39,891 nt of DNA, from positions 1-39,891 of the forward strand of contig DAML01000014.1 of the NCBI GenBank assembly GCA_002497075.1, given 5' to 3'. The stretch is from Methanomassiliicoccaceae archaeon UBA472. GTDB lineage: Archaea; Thermoplasmatota; Thermoplasmata; Methanomassiliicoccales; UBA472. The position numbers were made by a program, and so were the translations under genes. The notes below the pieces were generated by a model. The model was not told where the DNA came from and searched no databases. It was given only the letters and a program-made list of their open reading frames with translations. Positions within the stretch are counted from its first letter, which is position 1. Each line of letters starts with the position of its first letter. Positions 8,594-17,197 of the stretch are shown in pieces.

Positions 8594-9571
8594 TCAATCC
8601 TCGTTGAACATGAACTCGTAACCCAGCTCCTTCACGATCACCTGGTAGGCGGCGTAGGGCGGGATGACCCCGATCTCGGTTATGATGGCGTCGATGTACT
8701 CGGGCGGGGTGGCGTCGAACACCGGGTTGAAGACCTTGACCTCGGAAGGGACCTCACCAGGTCTCACGATCTCGGTGGCGTCTCGTTCCTCGATCTTCAC
8801 CATCTCGCCGTAGATGGTTCGGGGGGAGAACTTGAACGTTTCCGCGCAGACCATGAACGGCACGCGCGCCTCGTCTGCGGCTAACGCAACCTGCGACGTG
8901 CCGATCTTGTTTATCAACGCCCCGTTGGAGGCGATGGTGTCCGCTCCCACCAGCACCAGGTCGATGTCCTTCATCACGTAGCGTACGGCGGAATCTATGA
9001 TCATGGTCACCGGTATTCCCAGCTTGGCCAGGTCATTGGCGGTCAGCACTCCCTGACGCCAGGGACGGGATTCGGTGCAGAACGCCTCGAAGCGCTTGCC
9101 CTGCGCCCAGGCCTCGGCCATGACGCCGATGGCCGCTTTGCTGTTGCAATGGGTCAGGACCTTGTCCCCGTCGTTTATCCGGTTCGCCCCAAGCTTCCCG
9201 ATGGTCTTCAGGGCGTTCTTGGAGCGCCTGACGAAGTGGTCGGCGTTCTTGACCACCATACTGCGATAATCTTCGGCCGTGGTGAGGATGGAGGTGTCCT
9301 TGAAGACGTACTGCACTCCGTTCCAGAGCGAGATGGCGGTTGGCCGGGAGGCGATGAGAACGTCGCGGGAACGCTCCACCCGGGAGCGCAGCTCCTTCAG
9401 GTCGTTCCCCTGGTAGGCCTCCGCCTCCTCCTTGATGGCAAGAGCTGCCCGCCTGGCTATCTCCGCGGCACCGCGAATCTCCATGGAGCGAATGCGCTCC
9501 GCCACATCATCGGCCGACATCCCGTAAGTATCGTTACTACACATTGATAAACGTTCCCCGCCCAGCATCAT
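8594..9571 (-). CDS. e2b2: Ribose-1,5-bisphosphate isomerase (eIF2B-alpha/MtnA-like)
   Basis: A 325-aa enzyme that isomerises ribose 1,5-bisphosphate to RuBP, linking AMP phosphorylase to RuBisCO. The family motif RGAAEIARRAALA is at 33-45. The catalytic-type Cys142 lies in LTHCNSKAAIG and Asp211 in LVGADTIASNGALINKIGT, corresponding to the Cys/Asp pair of the Thermococcus enzyme. The start at ATG 9571 overlaps the polX stop by ATGA. An internal ATG (residue 10) is an alternative. Its stop lies 4 nt before the rbcL start, so all three AMP-pathway genes are cotranscribed. Related initiation-factor 2B subunits are a possible confusion, but the neighbours decide it. Confidence 0.93.
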   Translation of the reverse strand: MMLGGERLSMCSNDTYGMSADDVAERIRSMEIRGAAEIARRAALAIKEEAEAYQGNDLKELRSRVERSRDVLIASRPTAISLWNGVQYVFKDTSILTTAEDYRSMVVKNADHFVRRSKNALKTIGKLGANRINDGDKVLTHCNSKAAIGVMAEAWAQGKRFEAFCTESRPWRQGVLTANDLAKLGIPVTMIIDSAVRYVMKDIDLVLVGADTIASNGALINKIGTSQVALAADEARVPFMVCAETFKFSPRTIYGEMVKIEERDATEIVRPGEVPSEVKVFNPVFDATPPEYIDAIITEIGVIPPYAAYQVIVKELGYEFMFNED

Positions 9572-11283
9572 AATTTCAAGCGCTTACGGAGCGCGTCCCA
9601 GGACAGGGTGTTAAGCACCAGCTCCGGCGGCACCCATCCCCGTTTGGCGGTGGCGACGCCGTACAACATGTAGTCCAACTGCCGGACGTTGTGGGCGTCC
9701 GTATCGATGCTGATCGTCACCCCTCTTTCTCTGGCCATGGCGCAGTGCAGGTCGTTCATGTCCAGCCGCTCCGGGAACGAGTTGACTTCCATCGCCACTC
9801 CGTTATCTTTCGCGGCCTGCATCACCTTGTCCATGTCGAACGAGTAGCCCTCCCGTTCCCCGATGATGCGTCCGGTCGGATGGGCCAGGATGTTCACGTT
9901 CTCGTTCGATACGGCCGTTATTAATCGTTCGGTCATCTCCAGCGGGGTCATCTTGAAGCGGGAGTGCACGGCCGCGACGACGATGTCCAGGTCCTCCAGC
10001 AGCTTTGGAGGATAATCCAATCCTCCCTTCTCGTCGATCTCCACCTCCGTGCCGACGAGCAGACGTATCTTCGGATGCGCTTCGTTCACCTTGCGCACGT
10101 GCTCCATGCTCTCCAAGAGCCGCTCCGCGCTCAATCCGTTGCCGATGGTCAGCGATTGGCTGTGATCCGTGATCGCCAGATACTCATATCCGCGAGCCTC
10201 GGCCGCCCTGGCCATGGCCTCGATGGAATCGATCCCGTCGCTAGCTTCGGAATGGGTGTGCAGATCGCCGCAGATATCGGAGATCGTCACCACCCGGGGG
10301 ACCTGTCCTTTCCTGGCCAGGTCCACCTCGCCGCGGTCCTCGCGCATCTCCGGGGGCATCCACTGCATGCCCAGGACCTCGTACACCCCTTCCTCGGTCT
10401 CCCCGGCGACCTTGGCTCCGTCCGATAAACGGAACACGCCGTACTCGTTGACCTTGTACCCCAGGTCGTTGGCCAGGGACCGCATCTTCACATTGTGCTC
10501 CTTGGAGCCGGTGAAGTACTGGAGCGCGGCGCCATAGGACGACGGGCTCACGACCCGCATGTCCACCTGCACCCCGTCCTGAAGGCGTATCGACGTCTTC
10601 GTCTCGCCTCGCAGCATGACCTCCGCCGCCTGCGGGTAGGAGACGAAGGCGTCCATGGCCCTCTCCGCTTCCGAACTCCCGACCAGGATGTCGATGTCCC
10701 CGATGGTCTCCTTCATGCGGCGCAAACTTCCGCCAAGGCTGACCATGTCGAAACCGCGTTCCCGCATGTGCTCCTCCAACGCCCTTCCCCGGGGGTAGGC
10801 GTAACCGAGGAGCATGCGCCCCTGACGGGATTCCAGATACCGGATGCCTTTCAAGACGTTCTCCTCGGTCTTCTCTCCGAACCCTTTCAGCATCCGGATG
10901 CGGTGCTGCTCCGCGGCCGCCTTCAGGTCCTGTAGGTTGGTCACCTTCAGCTCCTTGTACAAACGCCCGGCGGTCTTAGGGCCAACATCAGGCACCTGCA
11001 TCACCTGCAGCAGTCCGGCCGGGAATTCGTTGCGCAGGTCGTTGAGGTACTGCAGCTCGCCAGTGCGCAAGATCTCCACGATCTTGTCATTAATGGCCTT
11101 TCCAACCCCCGGTATCTGGTCCAGGTGACCCCGCACGTAAAGGTCCTTGATGTCCTCGGTCAGCGACGAGATCTCCCTGGCCACCCGACGGTACGCCCTC
11201 ACCTGAAAGAAGGTGTCCTCCTTCAGCTCCAGGAGGTCGGCCACCTCCTCAAGGACGGAGGCCACTCTGGCGTTGCTATCCAC
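9568..11283 (-). CDS. polX: DNA polymerase/3'-5' exonuclease PolX (POLXc + PHP)
   Basis: A 571-aa family X DNA polymerase. Helix-hairpin-helix segments lie at IPGVGKAIND (57-66) and VPDVGPKTAGRLYKEL (97-112). The nucleotidyltransferase palm carries GGSLRRMKETIGDIDILVGS (184-203), giving Asp196 and Asp198, and the third Asp241 in VQVDMRVV. The C-terminal PHP domain (~335-571) has DLHTHSEASDG (His342, His344), ITDHS (Asp373, His374), ILAHPTGR and SIDTDAH, so both activities look intact. Such enzymes fill short gaps in base-excision repair. The gene leads the AMP-pathway operon, overlapping e2b2 by 4 nt. The start is ATG 11283. Confidence 0.95.
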   Translation of the reverse strand: MDSNARVASVLEEVADLLELKEDTFFQVRAYRRVAREISSLTEDIKDLYVRGHLDQIPGVGKAINDKIVEILRTGELQYLNDLRNEFPAGLLQVMQVPDVGPKTAGRLYKELKVTNLQDLKAAAEQHRIRMLKGFGEKTEENVLKGIRYLESRQGRMLLGYAYPRGRALEEHMRERGFDMVSLGGSLRRMKETIGDIDILVGSSEAERAMDAFVSYPQAAEVMLRGETKTSIRLQDGVQVDMRVVSPSSYGAALQYFTGSKEHNVKMRSLANDLGYKVNEYGVFRLSDGAKVAGETEEGVYEVLGMQWMPPEMREDRGEVDLARKGQVPRVVTISDICGDLHTHSEASDGIDSIEAMARAAEARGYEYLAITDHSQSLTIGNGLSAERLLESMEHVRKVNEAHPKIRLLVGTEVEIDEKGGLDYPPKLLEDLDIVVAAVHSRFKMTPLEMTERLITAVSNENVNILAHPTGRIIGEREGYSFDMDKVMQAAKDNGVAMEVNSFPERLDMNDLHCAMARERGVTISIDTDAHNVRQLDYMLYGVATAKRGWVPPELVLNTLSWDALRKRLKL

Positions 11284-11291
11284 TTACGCCC

Positions 11292-11837
11292 TCAACCCTC
11301 CTTCTTGCAGACCCAGCGGCACTCCTTGTCGCCGTCGGACATCTTGTGGGTCTGGCACCAGCCGTACTCGGGGTTAATGACCTCGCAGAAACCGTCCACG
11401 AACTTGCCGAAAAGGGAGCAAAGCTCCGGGGGCTGGTTGGCGAACGGGCACTGCTTGGCGACCTTGACAACGGCGAGCTCGCTCTTTTCTACTATCTCCC
11501 CTCGCACTCCCAAAGCGCCCTCCCAGAGGTCGATCAGTGATGATATGGCGATGCCGTCGCGGTCCACGATCTCGTGCTCTTCCAGAGCCCGCACGGCGGC
11601 CATTTTTCCACCGGTCCTCATTATGGGGCCCATCAGCTCTAGGGTCTTCTTCGATCCATGCGTCCTGACCATCTCGGTGACCGCCGAGGATAGGAACGTA
11701 TGAATTATCTTCCTCATCCCAGGTGAATTGCTGCTCATCACAACAGCCTTCACCACCGTGCTCCACCATATGGTGATGGCCTCCTTGGCCATGCTCTCCA
11801 TCTCCTCGCTGGTCAGATTATTGTCCTTGTCCGGCAT
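11292..11837 (-). CDS. Cysteine-rich C-terminal protein, possibly ATC-hydrolase-like
   Basis: A 181-aa soluble protein. Residues 1-115 are mostly helical. The C-terminal ~50 residues carry six cysteines (QCPFANQPPELCSLFG, FCEVINPEYGWCQTHKMSDG, KECRWVCKKEG). The spacing resembles the Cys pattern of L-2-amino-thiazoline-4-carboxylic acid hydrolase-like proteins (PF14196), which occur in archaea without known activity. That assignment is tentative; a metal- or heme-binding sensor is an alternative. Its stop lies 8 nt upstream of the polX start, on the same strand, so it may be the first gene of the polX/AMP-pathway transcript. A minus-strand TATA-like AAAAATATACC lies at ~11898-11907. Confidence 0.65.
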   Translation of the reverse strand: MPDKDNNLTSEEMESMAKEAITIWWSTVVKAVVMSSNSPGMRKIIHTFLSSAVTEMVRTHGSKKTLELMGPIMRTGGKMAAVRALEEHEIVDRDGIAISSLIDLWEGALGVRGEIVEKSELAVVKVAKQCPFANQPPELCSLFGKFVDGFCEVINPEYGWCQTHKMSDGDKECRWVCKKEG

Positions 11838-11962
11838 AGAATTTCCACCTAGGGCTGTTCACACGTCCCGTTCACATTATCTGCGTTCGGCCTAGGTATA
11901 TTTTTTCCCTTCGATAGCATCGATGGGATTTGCTCAGTGCACGTCAGCGTCCGGTGCGAACG

Positions 11963-11970
11963 TTAATATA
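11963..11970 (+). promoter_or_regulatory. TATA box of the first Alba gene
   Basis: TTAATATA is followed ~25 nt later by the expected transcription start (~11992). This excludes the upstream ATG at 11982 and supports ATG 12006. Confidence 0.55.
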
Positions 11971-12005
11971 CAATGCCTTAAATGAAATACTTTCCACGGT
12001 GGGTA

Positions 12006-12296
12006 ATGTTTGAAGGGAATGTCATGTTCATCGGCAAGAAGCCGGTCATGAGCTACGTGCTGATCGCGGTCCAGAAGCTCGAGGGGCTGGGAAAGCTGAC
12101 GGTCAGAGCCCGAGGCATGTCCATAAGCAAGGCGGTGGATATTGCGCTCATTCTGCAGGACCGCTACGTAAAAGATTGCCGAATTGACGGGATAGATATC
12201 CGAACCGAGGTCTTGGACGGCGAGAACGGGGAGAAGGTCAAGGTATCATCGATCGAGATCCGGCTAGGATCCGCAACCCCCGCCCCGACCGCTTGA
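12006..12296 (+). CDS. albA: Alba family DNA/RNA-binding chromatin protein, copy 1
   Basis: A 96-aa Alba protein, a dimeric nucleic-acid-binding protein of archaeal chromatin. The signature NVMFIGKKPVMSYVLIAVQK holds the conserved lysine pair (GKKP) that touches DNA and is acetylated in Sulfolobus Alba. It is followed by VRARGMSISKAVDIALIL and a beta hairpin with the DNA-binding loop (LDGENGEKVKVSSIEIRLG). An ATG at 11982 would extend the protein by 8 residues but lies upstream of the predicted transcription start, and ATG 12006 gives the family length. A second alba follows 86 nt downstream on the same strand. Confidence 0.93.
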   Translation: MFEGNVMFIGKKPVMSYVLIAVQKLEGLGKLTVRARGMSISKAVDIALILQDRYVKDCRIDGIDIRTEVLDGENGEKVKVSSIEIRLGSATPAPTA

Positions 12297-12382
12297 TACT
12301 TCTCCATTCATCTATCCGTTTGAGACCTGTACCAAAACCGTCAATACCCCCGGGTTTCCTAAATAAATAAACGGTTGGAACG

Positions 12383-12670
12383 ATGGAAGCAATCACAAAG
12401 GACACCAATGTCGTCTACATCGGCCAGAAGCCGATGATGAACTACGTCCTGGCAACCGGTAAAAAGTTGGGTGAGGTCGGTTCCAGCGTACTGATCCAAG
12501 CACGAGGAAAATCTATCAGCAAGGCGGTGGACGTCGCGCTGATAACCTTGGACCGCTCGAATGGCGGGGTGAAGCTGGACGGGATCGGAATAAACACCGA
12601 GGTGCTCCCCGGTTCGGACGGTAACCCCCTGAACGTCTCATCGATCAAGATCTCCCTGAGCAAACCCTAG
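12383..12670 (+). CDS. Alba family DNA/RNA-binding protein, copy 2 (GQKP variant)
   Basis: A 95-aa paralogue of the upstream Alba, sharing YIGQKPMMNYVLATGKKLG and ARGKSISKAVDVALITLD. The first lysine of the usual GKKP is Gln here. Gln at that position resembles the acetylated state of the lysine. The loop PGSDGNPLN differs from copy 1. The two may form homo- or heterodimers, as described for Sulfolobus Alba1/Alba2. An AT-rich CTAAATAAATAAAC at 12359-12371 lies just upstream, so this gene may have its own promoter. Its 3' end overlaps the convergent DUF835 gene by 4 nt. Confidence 0.93.
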   Translation: MEAITKDTNVVYIGQKPMMNYVLATGKKLGEVGSSVLIQARGKSISKAVDVALITLDRSNGGVKLDGIGINTEVLPGSDGNPLNVSSIKISLSKP

Positions 12671-13374
12671 GACATCTCGTTGATGAGCAGATTGACCTCG
12701 CTCTCCGGAAGATTTTTAGGTTCGTAGGGGAGCAGGAGCAGAGAACGCGCCTGGTTCACGTCGTCCTTGAGCTTCTGCGCTATCTTTAGGAAGGAACGGA
12801 AGTCGGTGTTGGTGATGATGTATGTCATTCCGTCCAGAAGGATGACCGAAGGCTTTCCCTTGTTCTTGCTCAGGAAGTTGCGGATGACGGTCTGCATCTT
12901 GGCCGTCTCCGTCGGAAGAAGGTATTCATCGCGGTCCTGGTCCCCGGCCATGGGGTCGGCCTTGGTCAGCCAGAGCACCGTGCAGTCCTTGCCTACGAAC
13001 TGCTTCACGTCCTTGGGGCAGGTGCGGGATATACAAAGTCCGTCCCATCCGGCCCTTACCAGGTCACGGAAGTCGGCCATGGCCTGCTGGTTTCCCTCTC
13101 CTTTGATCAGCAAGGTCTTGCCCGGGGCGGCATCCTGGTTCGATTCGGCGGGCTGCTCCTCCTTGGCATCAAGGCTCGAGCCGAGCGCAAGCTCTAGCTG
13201 CCCCTTCTTCAGCGCCTTCTTCTTGGGGATGGAGATCCGCTGGTTCTTGGCCAGTATCTGGATCTCCGTGCTGGTGTAGCTCTTGCGGCAGGTCATGGCG
13301 ATGAGCTCCTCCAAGGCCTCGCGCATGCCCTCCTCGTATCCTTTCAGGTACCCTTCGGCATACTCTCTGTTCAA
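12667..13374 (-). CDS. DUF835 domain protein
   Basis: About 235 aa if started at TTG 13374; ATG 13326 (219 aa) is the alternative, and the open frame beyond 13374 has no good start. The N-terminus is helical (EYAEGYLKGYEEGMREALEE). A charged linker with Glu/Gln/Ala follows. The C-terminal DUF835 domain (~95-235) carries KTLLIKGEGNQQAMADF, GWDGLCISRTCP, VLWLTKADP and VILLDGMTYIITNTDF. DUF835 is a RecA-like/KaiC-related domain without a proper Walker A, common in Thermoplasmata and Thermococci and often attached to sensor domains. Its role is unknown. It is divergent from the 499-aa gene. Confidence 0.82.
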   Translation of the reverse strand: MNREYAEGYLKGYEEGMREALEELIAMTCRKSYTSTEIQILAKNQRISIPKKKALKKGQLELALGSSLDAKEEQPAESNQDAAPGKTLLIKGEGNQQAMADFRDLVRAGWDGLCISRTCPKDVKQFVGKDCTVLWLTKADPMAGDQDRDEYLLPTETAKMQTVIRNFLSKNKGKPSVILLDGMTYIITNTDFRSFLKIAQKLKDDVNQARSLLLLPYEPKNLPESEVNLLINEMS

Positions 13375-13464
13375 CCCATCCCTCGCCTGATAATGAATGG
13401 AAGCGGTGGCATAACTAACTAGCGGCGGCGAATGATTTAATGGGAAGTGATGGGATGAAGGCTC

Positions 13465-14964
13465 ATGGCTTCCCGGGCCCGCTTCCGCGGCATTAAGAAG
13501 ACGCCAAAGAACATGGAAAAGGAGATGCTGGCCACCTCCCAGAAGCTGGCGGACGATCCCTCGCTGGTCGTCCCGAAGCTGCTGGAGGAGGTGCGAAAGT
13601 CTCCCTTCGCCTATCTCGAGAAAAACCTCTCCAAGGTCCAGGACCATCGCGACGACGCGGAGAAGCTGATCAAGCTGGCCGGGAAAGGCGATCAGTTCGT
13701 CCGGGCCTACGCGGCCGCTGTATCGTTATCCGCCTCCGGGAAGCTGCCCTACCTCACCACCGCCAATCTGCCGGTCGGCCCGGTGTCCTTCGCCATGCGC
13801 GGGACGGTGGACAGGGAGAAGCTCATCGCATTGCAGCATTTTGACGATCCTGACCTCAGGCTTCTGGCATACTGGGACATGGCCCGCGAGGACCGTCTGC
13901 ACATCTACTCCACGGAGAGGGGTTTGTTCGCTTCCGTCTCCGGGCCTAAGGCCCCGGAGGAGTATGTCAAGGAGATGATGGACAACCTGCCTTACCGAAC
14001 CACCGAAGGCAATTGCGGGCACGACCGTCCGGCCGTGGTTGTCAAGTGGGTGTCGGCCAACAAGGAGGTCCGGGTGTGCGCGGAGTGCGCCTCAGACGTC
14101 AACACCGCCCAGCATCTCATGGCCCGGGTGGCCGCTCCCGACCCCTACGACGATGTCAAGGTGAGCGTGGAGCACCGCTACGGCGGAGGCCGCCCGGAAT
14201 GCCTGGGCGATTTCGCCACCCCTCCCGATCTGATCAAGAGATACCTGGACGGGGACCTGGACGATGCCGGCCTCATCACCGAGCATGTCAAGGCCAAGGG
14301 GGAGTGGATGCGCTCCCGCGGGCAGGTGTACATCCTGGGCCAGGAATGCTACGGAAAGGACGGGGAGGCTTTCCTCAACGCCCTCAAAGGAAATGATTAC
14401 GAGAAGCTGGCCTTGCGGGCGGTGCTGGCCCTGAACGTTCCGATAGTTTCCGACCAGAATCAGGCCGGAAAGGTCATCAGCGAGATGTGGAGCCCCCACG
14501 CCAAGGCGATGCTGGCCGCGGTATCCGACACGACCACGGCGGAGAGCGTCCTGGCCTTGAAAGACCTGACGCCAGGCCAGATGCTGGCCGAAGCCGTTCG
14601 ATCGGTCAAGCAGAGGGAAGCCCTGCAAAGCTTCCCCAGCTACTCCCAGCTGGGACCGGTAGGACAGCTGGTCGACGGTCTAGCCCGTTCCTACCGCACC
14701 GGCGGGACGGTGGCCATGCTCCGTCTGGTCGAGAGAACGGAGAAGGTCCATCTGAGACGGGCGATATGCTATGCCTTCCTGGAAGCCATCGGCGAAGGAC
14801 AGCAGCGCAAGTGGCAGTTCAGCAAGGAGGAGAGGGAGTCCGGGGAGCATCTGGCGCCTCACGCTCTGGAGATGACCAGGGCGGGAGGGGAGGATTATCA
14901 CAATGCCCTCCTCCGGCTGCTGCAGGAGTCCGGTTCCGGGGAGTCGGCGGTCAGAGCACCCTGA
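13465..14964 (+). CDS. Unrecognised 499-aa protein with a small Cys/His cluster
   Basis: I do not recognise this family. It is a large soluble protein dominated by helices. Long stretches at ~20-75 and ~315-490 have the look of alpha-solenoid repeats, but no clear repeat period could be read. Near residues 187-213 is GNCGHDRPAVVVKWV...VRVCAECASD, a Cys/His/CxxC cluster that could hold a zinc ion. The start ATG 13465 lies ~27 nt after an ATTTAAT box (13434-13440), consistent with leaderless initiation. Its 3' end overlaps taw2 by 14 nt, convergent. Codon use is typical of the window, so it is likely a native gene. Confidence 0.75.
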   Translation: MASRARFRGIKKTPKNMEKEMLATSQKLADDPSLVVPKLLEEVRKSPFAYLEKNLSKVQDHRDDAEKLIKLAGKGDQFVRAYAAAVSLSASGKLPYLTTANLPVGPVSFAMRGTVDREKLIALQHFDDPDLRLLAYWDMAREDRLHIYSTERGLFASVSGPKAPEEYVKEMMDNLPYRTTEGNCGHDRPAVVVKWVSANKEVRVCAECASDVNTAQHLMARVAAPDPYDDVKVSVEHRYGGGRPECLGDFATPPDLIKRYLDGDLDDAGLITEHVKAKGEWMRSRGQVYILGQECYGKDGEAFLNALKGNDYEKLALRAVLALNVPIVSDQNQAGKVISEMWSPHAKAMLAAVSDTTTAESVLALKDLTPGQMLAEAVRSVKQREALQSFPSYSQLGPVGQLVDGLARSYRTGGTVAMLRLVERTEKVHLRRAICYAFLEAIGEGQQRKWQFSKEERESGEHLAPHALEMTRAGGEDYHNALLRLLQESGSGESAVRAP

Positions 14965-15955
14965 TATCGGCCACCATGTGGGAGATCGACGGGGCGTAGG
15001 CCTTGACCTCCCTTATCCCGAGTATCTCGAACGGGCGCCCGCCGCTGCCGTCGCGCAGGTTCTCGACGATGCCGTCCGGTATCCGGTCGATGGAAAAGGT
15101 GTCCTGATAGTGAATTATACCGCCCTTCTTGACCAGCGAGAAGGCCTTGGGCAGGAACTGCCACGTCACGTTCACGTAGCCCATGACCACCCGGTCGGCG
15201 AAGCCTTCCCCGGGAAGATCGCGGTTGTCCCCCTCGAAGACGTTTACCCTGTTTGCGACATGGTTCAGCTCGATGTTCTTCCTGAGAAATCCTATCGCTT
15301 CCGGGTTGATCTCGCAGGCGATGACCTTCTCCGCTCCGGCCTTGGCGGCCAGGGGCATGGTGAAGTAGCCGATGCCGGCGAACATGTCGACCACCGTCTC
15401 GCCCCGGCAATCCAGGGAGGCCATTCGCAGCTTCTCATCGAAGTTGCCGGAGGAGAACATGACCTTGGTAGGGTCCAGACAATAAAAGATGCCGGATTCC
15501 GAATGAGTGGTCTCCGTTTCCGTTCCGTAGAGAAGCTCCACGTCCGGCCGGCGCTCCACGCCTTGGATTATCCCTTTCTCCAGAAGCACCGTCCTGGCCT
15601 TCAGGACCTTGGCGTACTCTTCAGCGATCTCCGCGCGGAAAGGCAGCAGCGGCTCCGGCAAACGAAGGACGATGACGTGACCCAGGCGCTCGTACTTTTC
15701 CGGAAGCAGCCTCTTCAGCTCGTTCGGCAGGTCCAGCCGCTCGGCGATCCTTTCCTGCGGAGGGCGGTGGCGGTCCTGAGGATACAGGTCGGCCTCCACC
15801 ACCTGAAACTCGGTAAAAGGATTTTCGCCTTTCAGGGGGAGGAGGACCAGGTCGCCCCTCCTTCCAGGCTTCCAATCCAGGTCCAGCTGGCGGCGGCGGT
15901 TTAGCCTGTCCTTGATGCCGTCGGCATCACCTTTTGGAACAGCTAGCGCTCTCAT
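14951..15955 (-). CDS. taw2: Taw2/Tyw2-type tRNA(Phe) aminocarboxypropyltransferase
   Basis: A 334-aa class I SAM-dependent enzyme of the Trm5/Tyw2 group. The SAM motif is VVDMFAGIGYFTMPLA, followed by ACEINPEAIGFLRKNIELNH. The substrate-discriminating segment reads ADRVVMGYVNVTWQFLPKA, like Taw2 (MGY), rather than the NLP motif of Trm5 m1G methyltransferases. IHYQDTFSID follows. Taw2 transfers the aminocarboxypropyl group of SAM to position 37 during wyosine synthesis in tRNA-Phe. The N-terminal ~110 residues are the family's accessory domain. The gene starts 3 nt after the flavoprotein gene, so the two form an operon. Trm5 is the main alternative. Confidence 0.85.
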   Translation of the reverse strand: MRALAVPKGDADGIKDRLNRRRQLDLDWKPGRRGDLVLLPLKGENPFTEFQVVEADLYPQDRHRPPQERIAERLDLPNELKRLLPEKYERLGHVIVLRLPEPLLPFRAEIAEEYAKVLKARTVLLEKGIIQGVERRPDVELLYGTETETTHSESGIFYCLDPTKVMFSSGNFDEKLRMASLDCRGETVVDMFAGIGYFTMPLAAKAGAEKVIACEINPEAIGFLRKNIELNHVANRVNVFEGDNRDLPGEGFADRVVMGYVNVTWQFLPKAFSLVKKGGIIHYQDTFSIDRIPDGIVENLRDGSGGRPFEILGIREVKAYAPSISHMVADIRVL

Positions 15956-15958
15956 GAA

Positions 15959-17116
15959 TCACCTCCACAGCAGCCGGAAGATGAGCAGCGGGGCGACGGC
16001 CAGAAGCGAAGGGCAGGTCCTCAGCAGACCTGGCGCGAGGGCGGTCGGATAATCAATGTCCCCAGTGGCCAGAACAGCCTTCGCTTTTTCATTGTCCAGC
16101 CGGACGCCGGCCTTGTCCAGGTCCCGGTCGCCCATACGAACGAAGACCTGTCTTACGCGATAGGAGTTGCGAAGTTCCTTGCCGTACGCCGCCTTCCATC
16201 TTTTCTCGTAGATCGAGAGTCCCTTCCCAGAGAGGTCTCCCGAGCGGAACCCTTCCAGCAGGGTCTCCGCGGCCAGCTTGCCGGCGGTCATCCCGGTGAA
16301 CAGCCCGCCGCCGCTGATCGGCTTGGCCATGCCGGCGGCGTCCCCGGCCACCAGCATCCGGTCCGCGTACGTCCGGGCGATGTGGCCCAGAGGTATCGCT
16401 CCCGAGTATGTCCTCACCCGCTCCGCTTCGGCCCAGCCCTGTTTCTCAAGCAGCCGGGCAAGAAAATCCTGGGGAGTTCCCTTTTCACGGGACACGCACA
16501 ACCCTACTCGAGTGAGATCCCCGCAGGGAATGGCCCAGGCGAAGAAGCCCGGCGCTACGTCATTCCCGAGGAACACCCGCACCTTTCGCTGGTCTTCGGA
16601 CCTTAGGCGCAGATCGACCTCCAGCCCGCGAACCATGTCCCTCGCCTGGCCGAATCCCAGCGATCTGGCAACGCCGGAACGGTAGCCGTCGGCGGCCAGC
16701 AGCGCCCCGCATTCCACGTCACCATCGGCTGTTCGGACGCACAGACCTTCGGCGGTCCTTTCCACCGGTCCGACCCTGCTTCCTGTGTTCACTTCGGCCC
16801 CGGCCCTCCGCGCGAGCGAGGCGCAGCGGCGGTCGAACTCCCCCCGGTCCACGACGACCGCCTTCACCTCGTTCCCCTGCAGCTCGATGATCCTTCCGCC
16901 GGGGAAGTGGACGTACGCTCCGTCGATCTTGTTGAGAACGGCGTCGGAAGCGGAAGCCATCTCCACGACCCTGGGCGTGACCAGCCCGGCGCATTGCACC
17001 GGTTCACCCACGCGAGCGTGCTCCTCCAAGACCTTTACGTGAAGCTCATGGCCCATACCGGCGGCGGCCACGCATCCGGCCGGACCTCCGCCTGCCACCA
17101 GCACGTCGCACTTCAT
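15959..17116 (-). CDS. Geranylgeranyl reductase-like FAD oxidoreductase
   Basis: A 385-aa flavoprotein. The FAD dinucleotide-binding motif VLVAGGGPAGCVAAA is at residues 5-19. The second FAD signature is MLVAGDAAGMAKPISGGGLF, and a further conserved block reads LLAADGYRSGVARSLG. PVQCAGLVTP is the family Cys-containing segment. Archaeal GGRs saturate the geranylgeranyl chains of membrane ether lipids, but the family also includes other reductases, so the substrate is inferred. ATG 17116 is chosen because it leaves only the normal Lys-Cys lead before the FAD strand; a TTG at 17146 would add 10 residues. The taw2 gene follows after 3 nt. Confidence 0.87.
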   Translation of the reverse strand: MKCDVLVAGGGPAGCVAAAGMGHELHVKVLEEHARVGEPVQCAGLVTPRVVEMASASDAVLNKIDGAYVHFPGGRIIELQGNEVKAVVVDRGEFDRRCASLARRAGAEVNTGSRVGPVERTAEGLCVRTADGDVECGALLAADGYRSGVARSLGFGQARDMVRGLEVDLRLRSEDQRKVRVFLGNDVAPGFFAWAIPCGDLTRVGLCVSREKGTPQDFLARLLEKQGWAEAERVRTYSGAIPLGHIARTYADRMLVAGDAAGMAKPISGGGLFTGMTAGKLAAETLLEGFRSGDLSGKGLSIYEKRWKAAYGKELRNSYRVRQVFVRMGDRDLDKAGVRLDNEKAKAVLATGDIDYPTALAPGLLRTCPSLLAVAPLLIFRLLWR

Positions 17117-17197
17117 CCCTTTTCCATCCGAGGCGGCGTATTTCAAGGTTATCGCCTTGGCTTAAAAATGAGTTCAGGAAGGGGTTTACCTTTCGGC

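Noticed and set aside
11982..12005. Upstream ATG of the first Alba gene
   Set aside because: It lies before the start predicted by the TATA box at 11963, and the family begins at the MFEGNV... residue.
13375..13647. Upstream extension of the DUF835 frame
   Set aside because: It overlaps the divergent 499-aa gene and its composition is unlike a real N-terminus.
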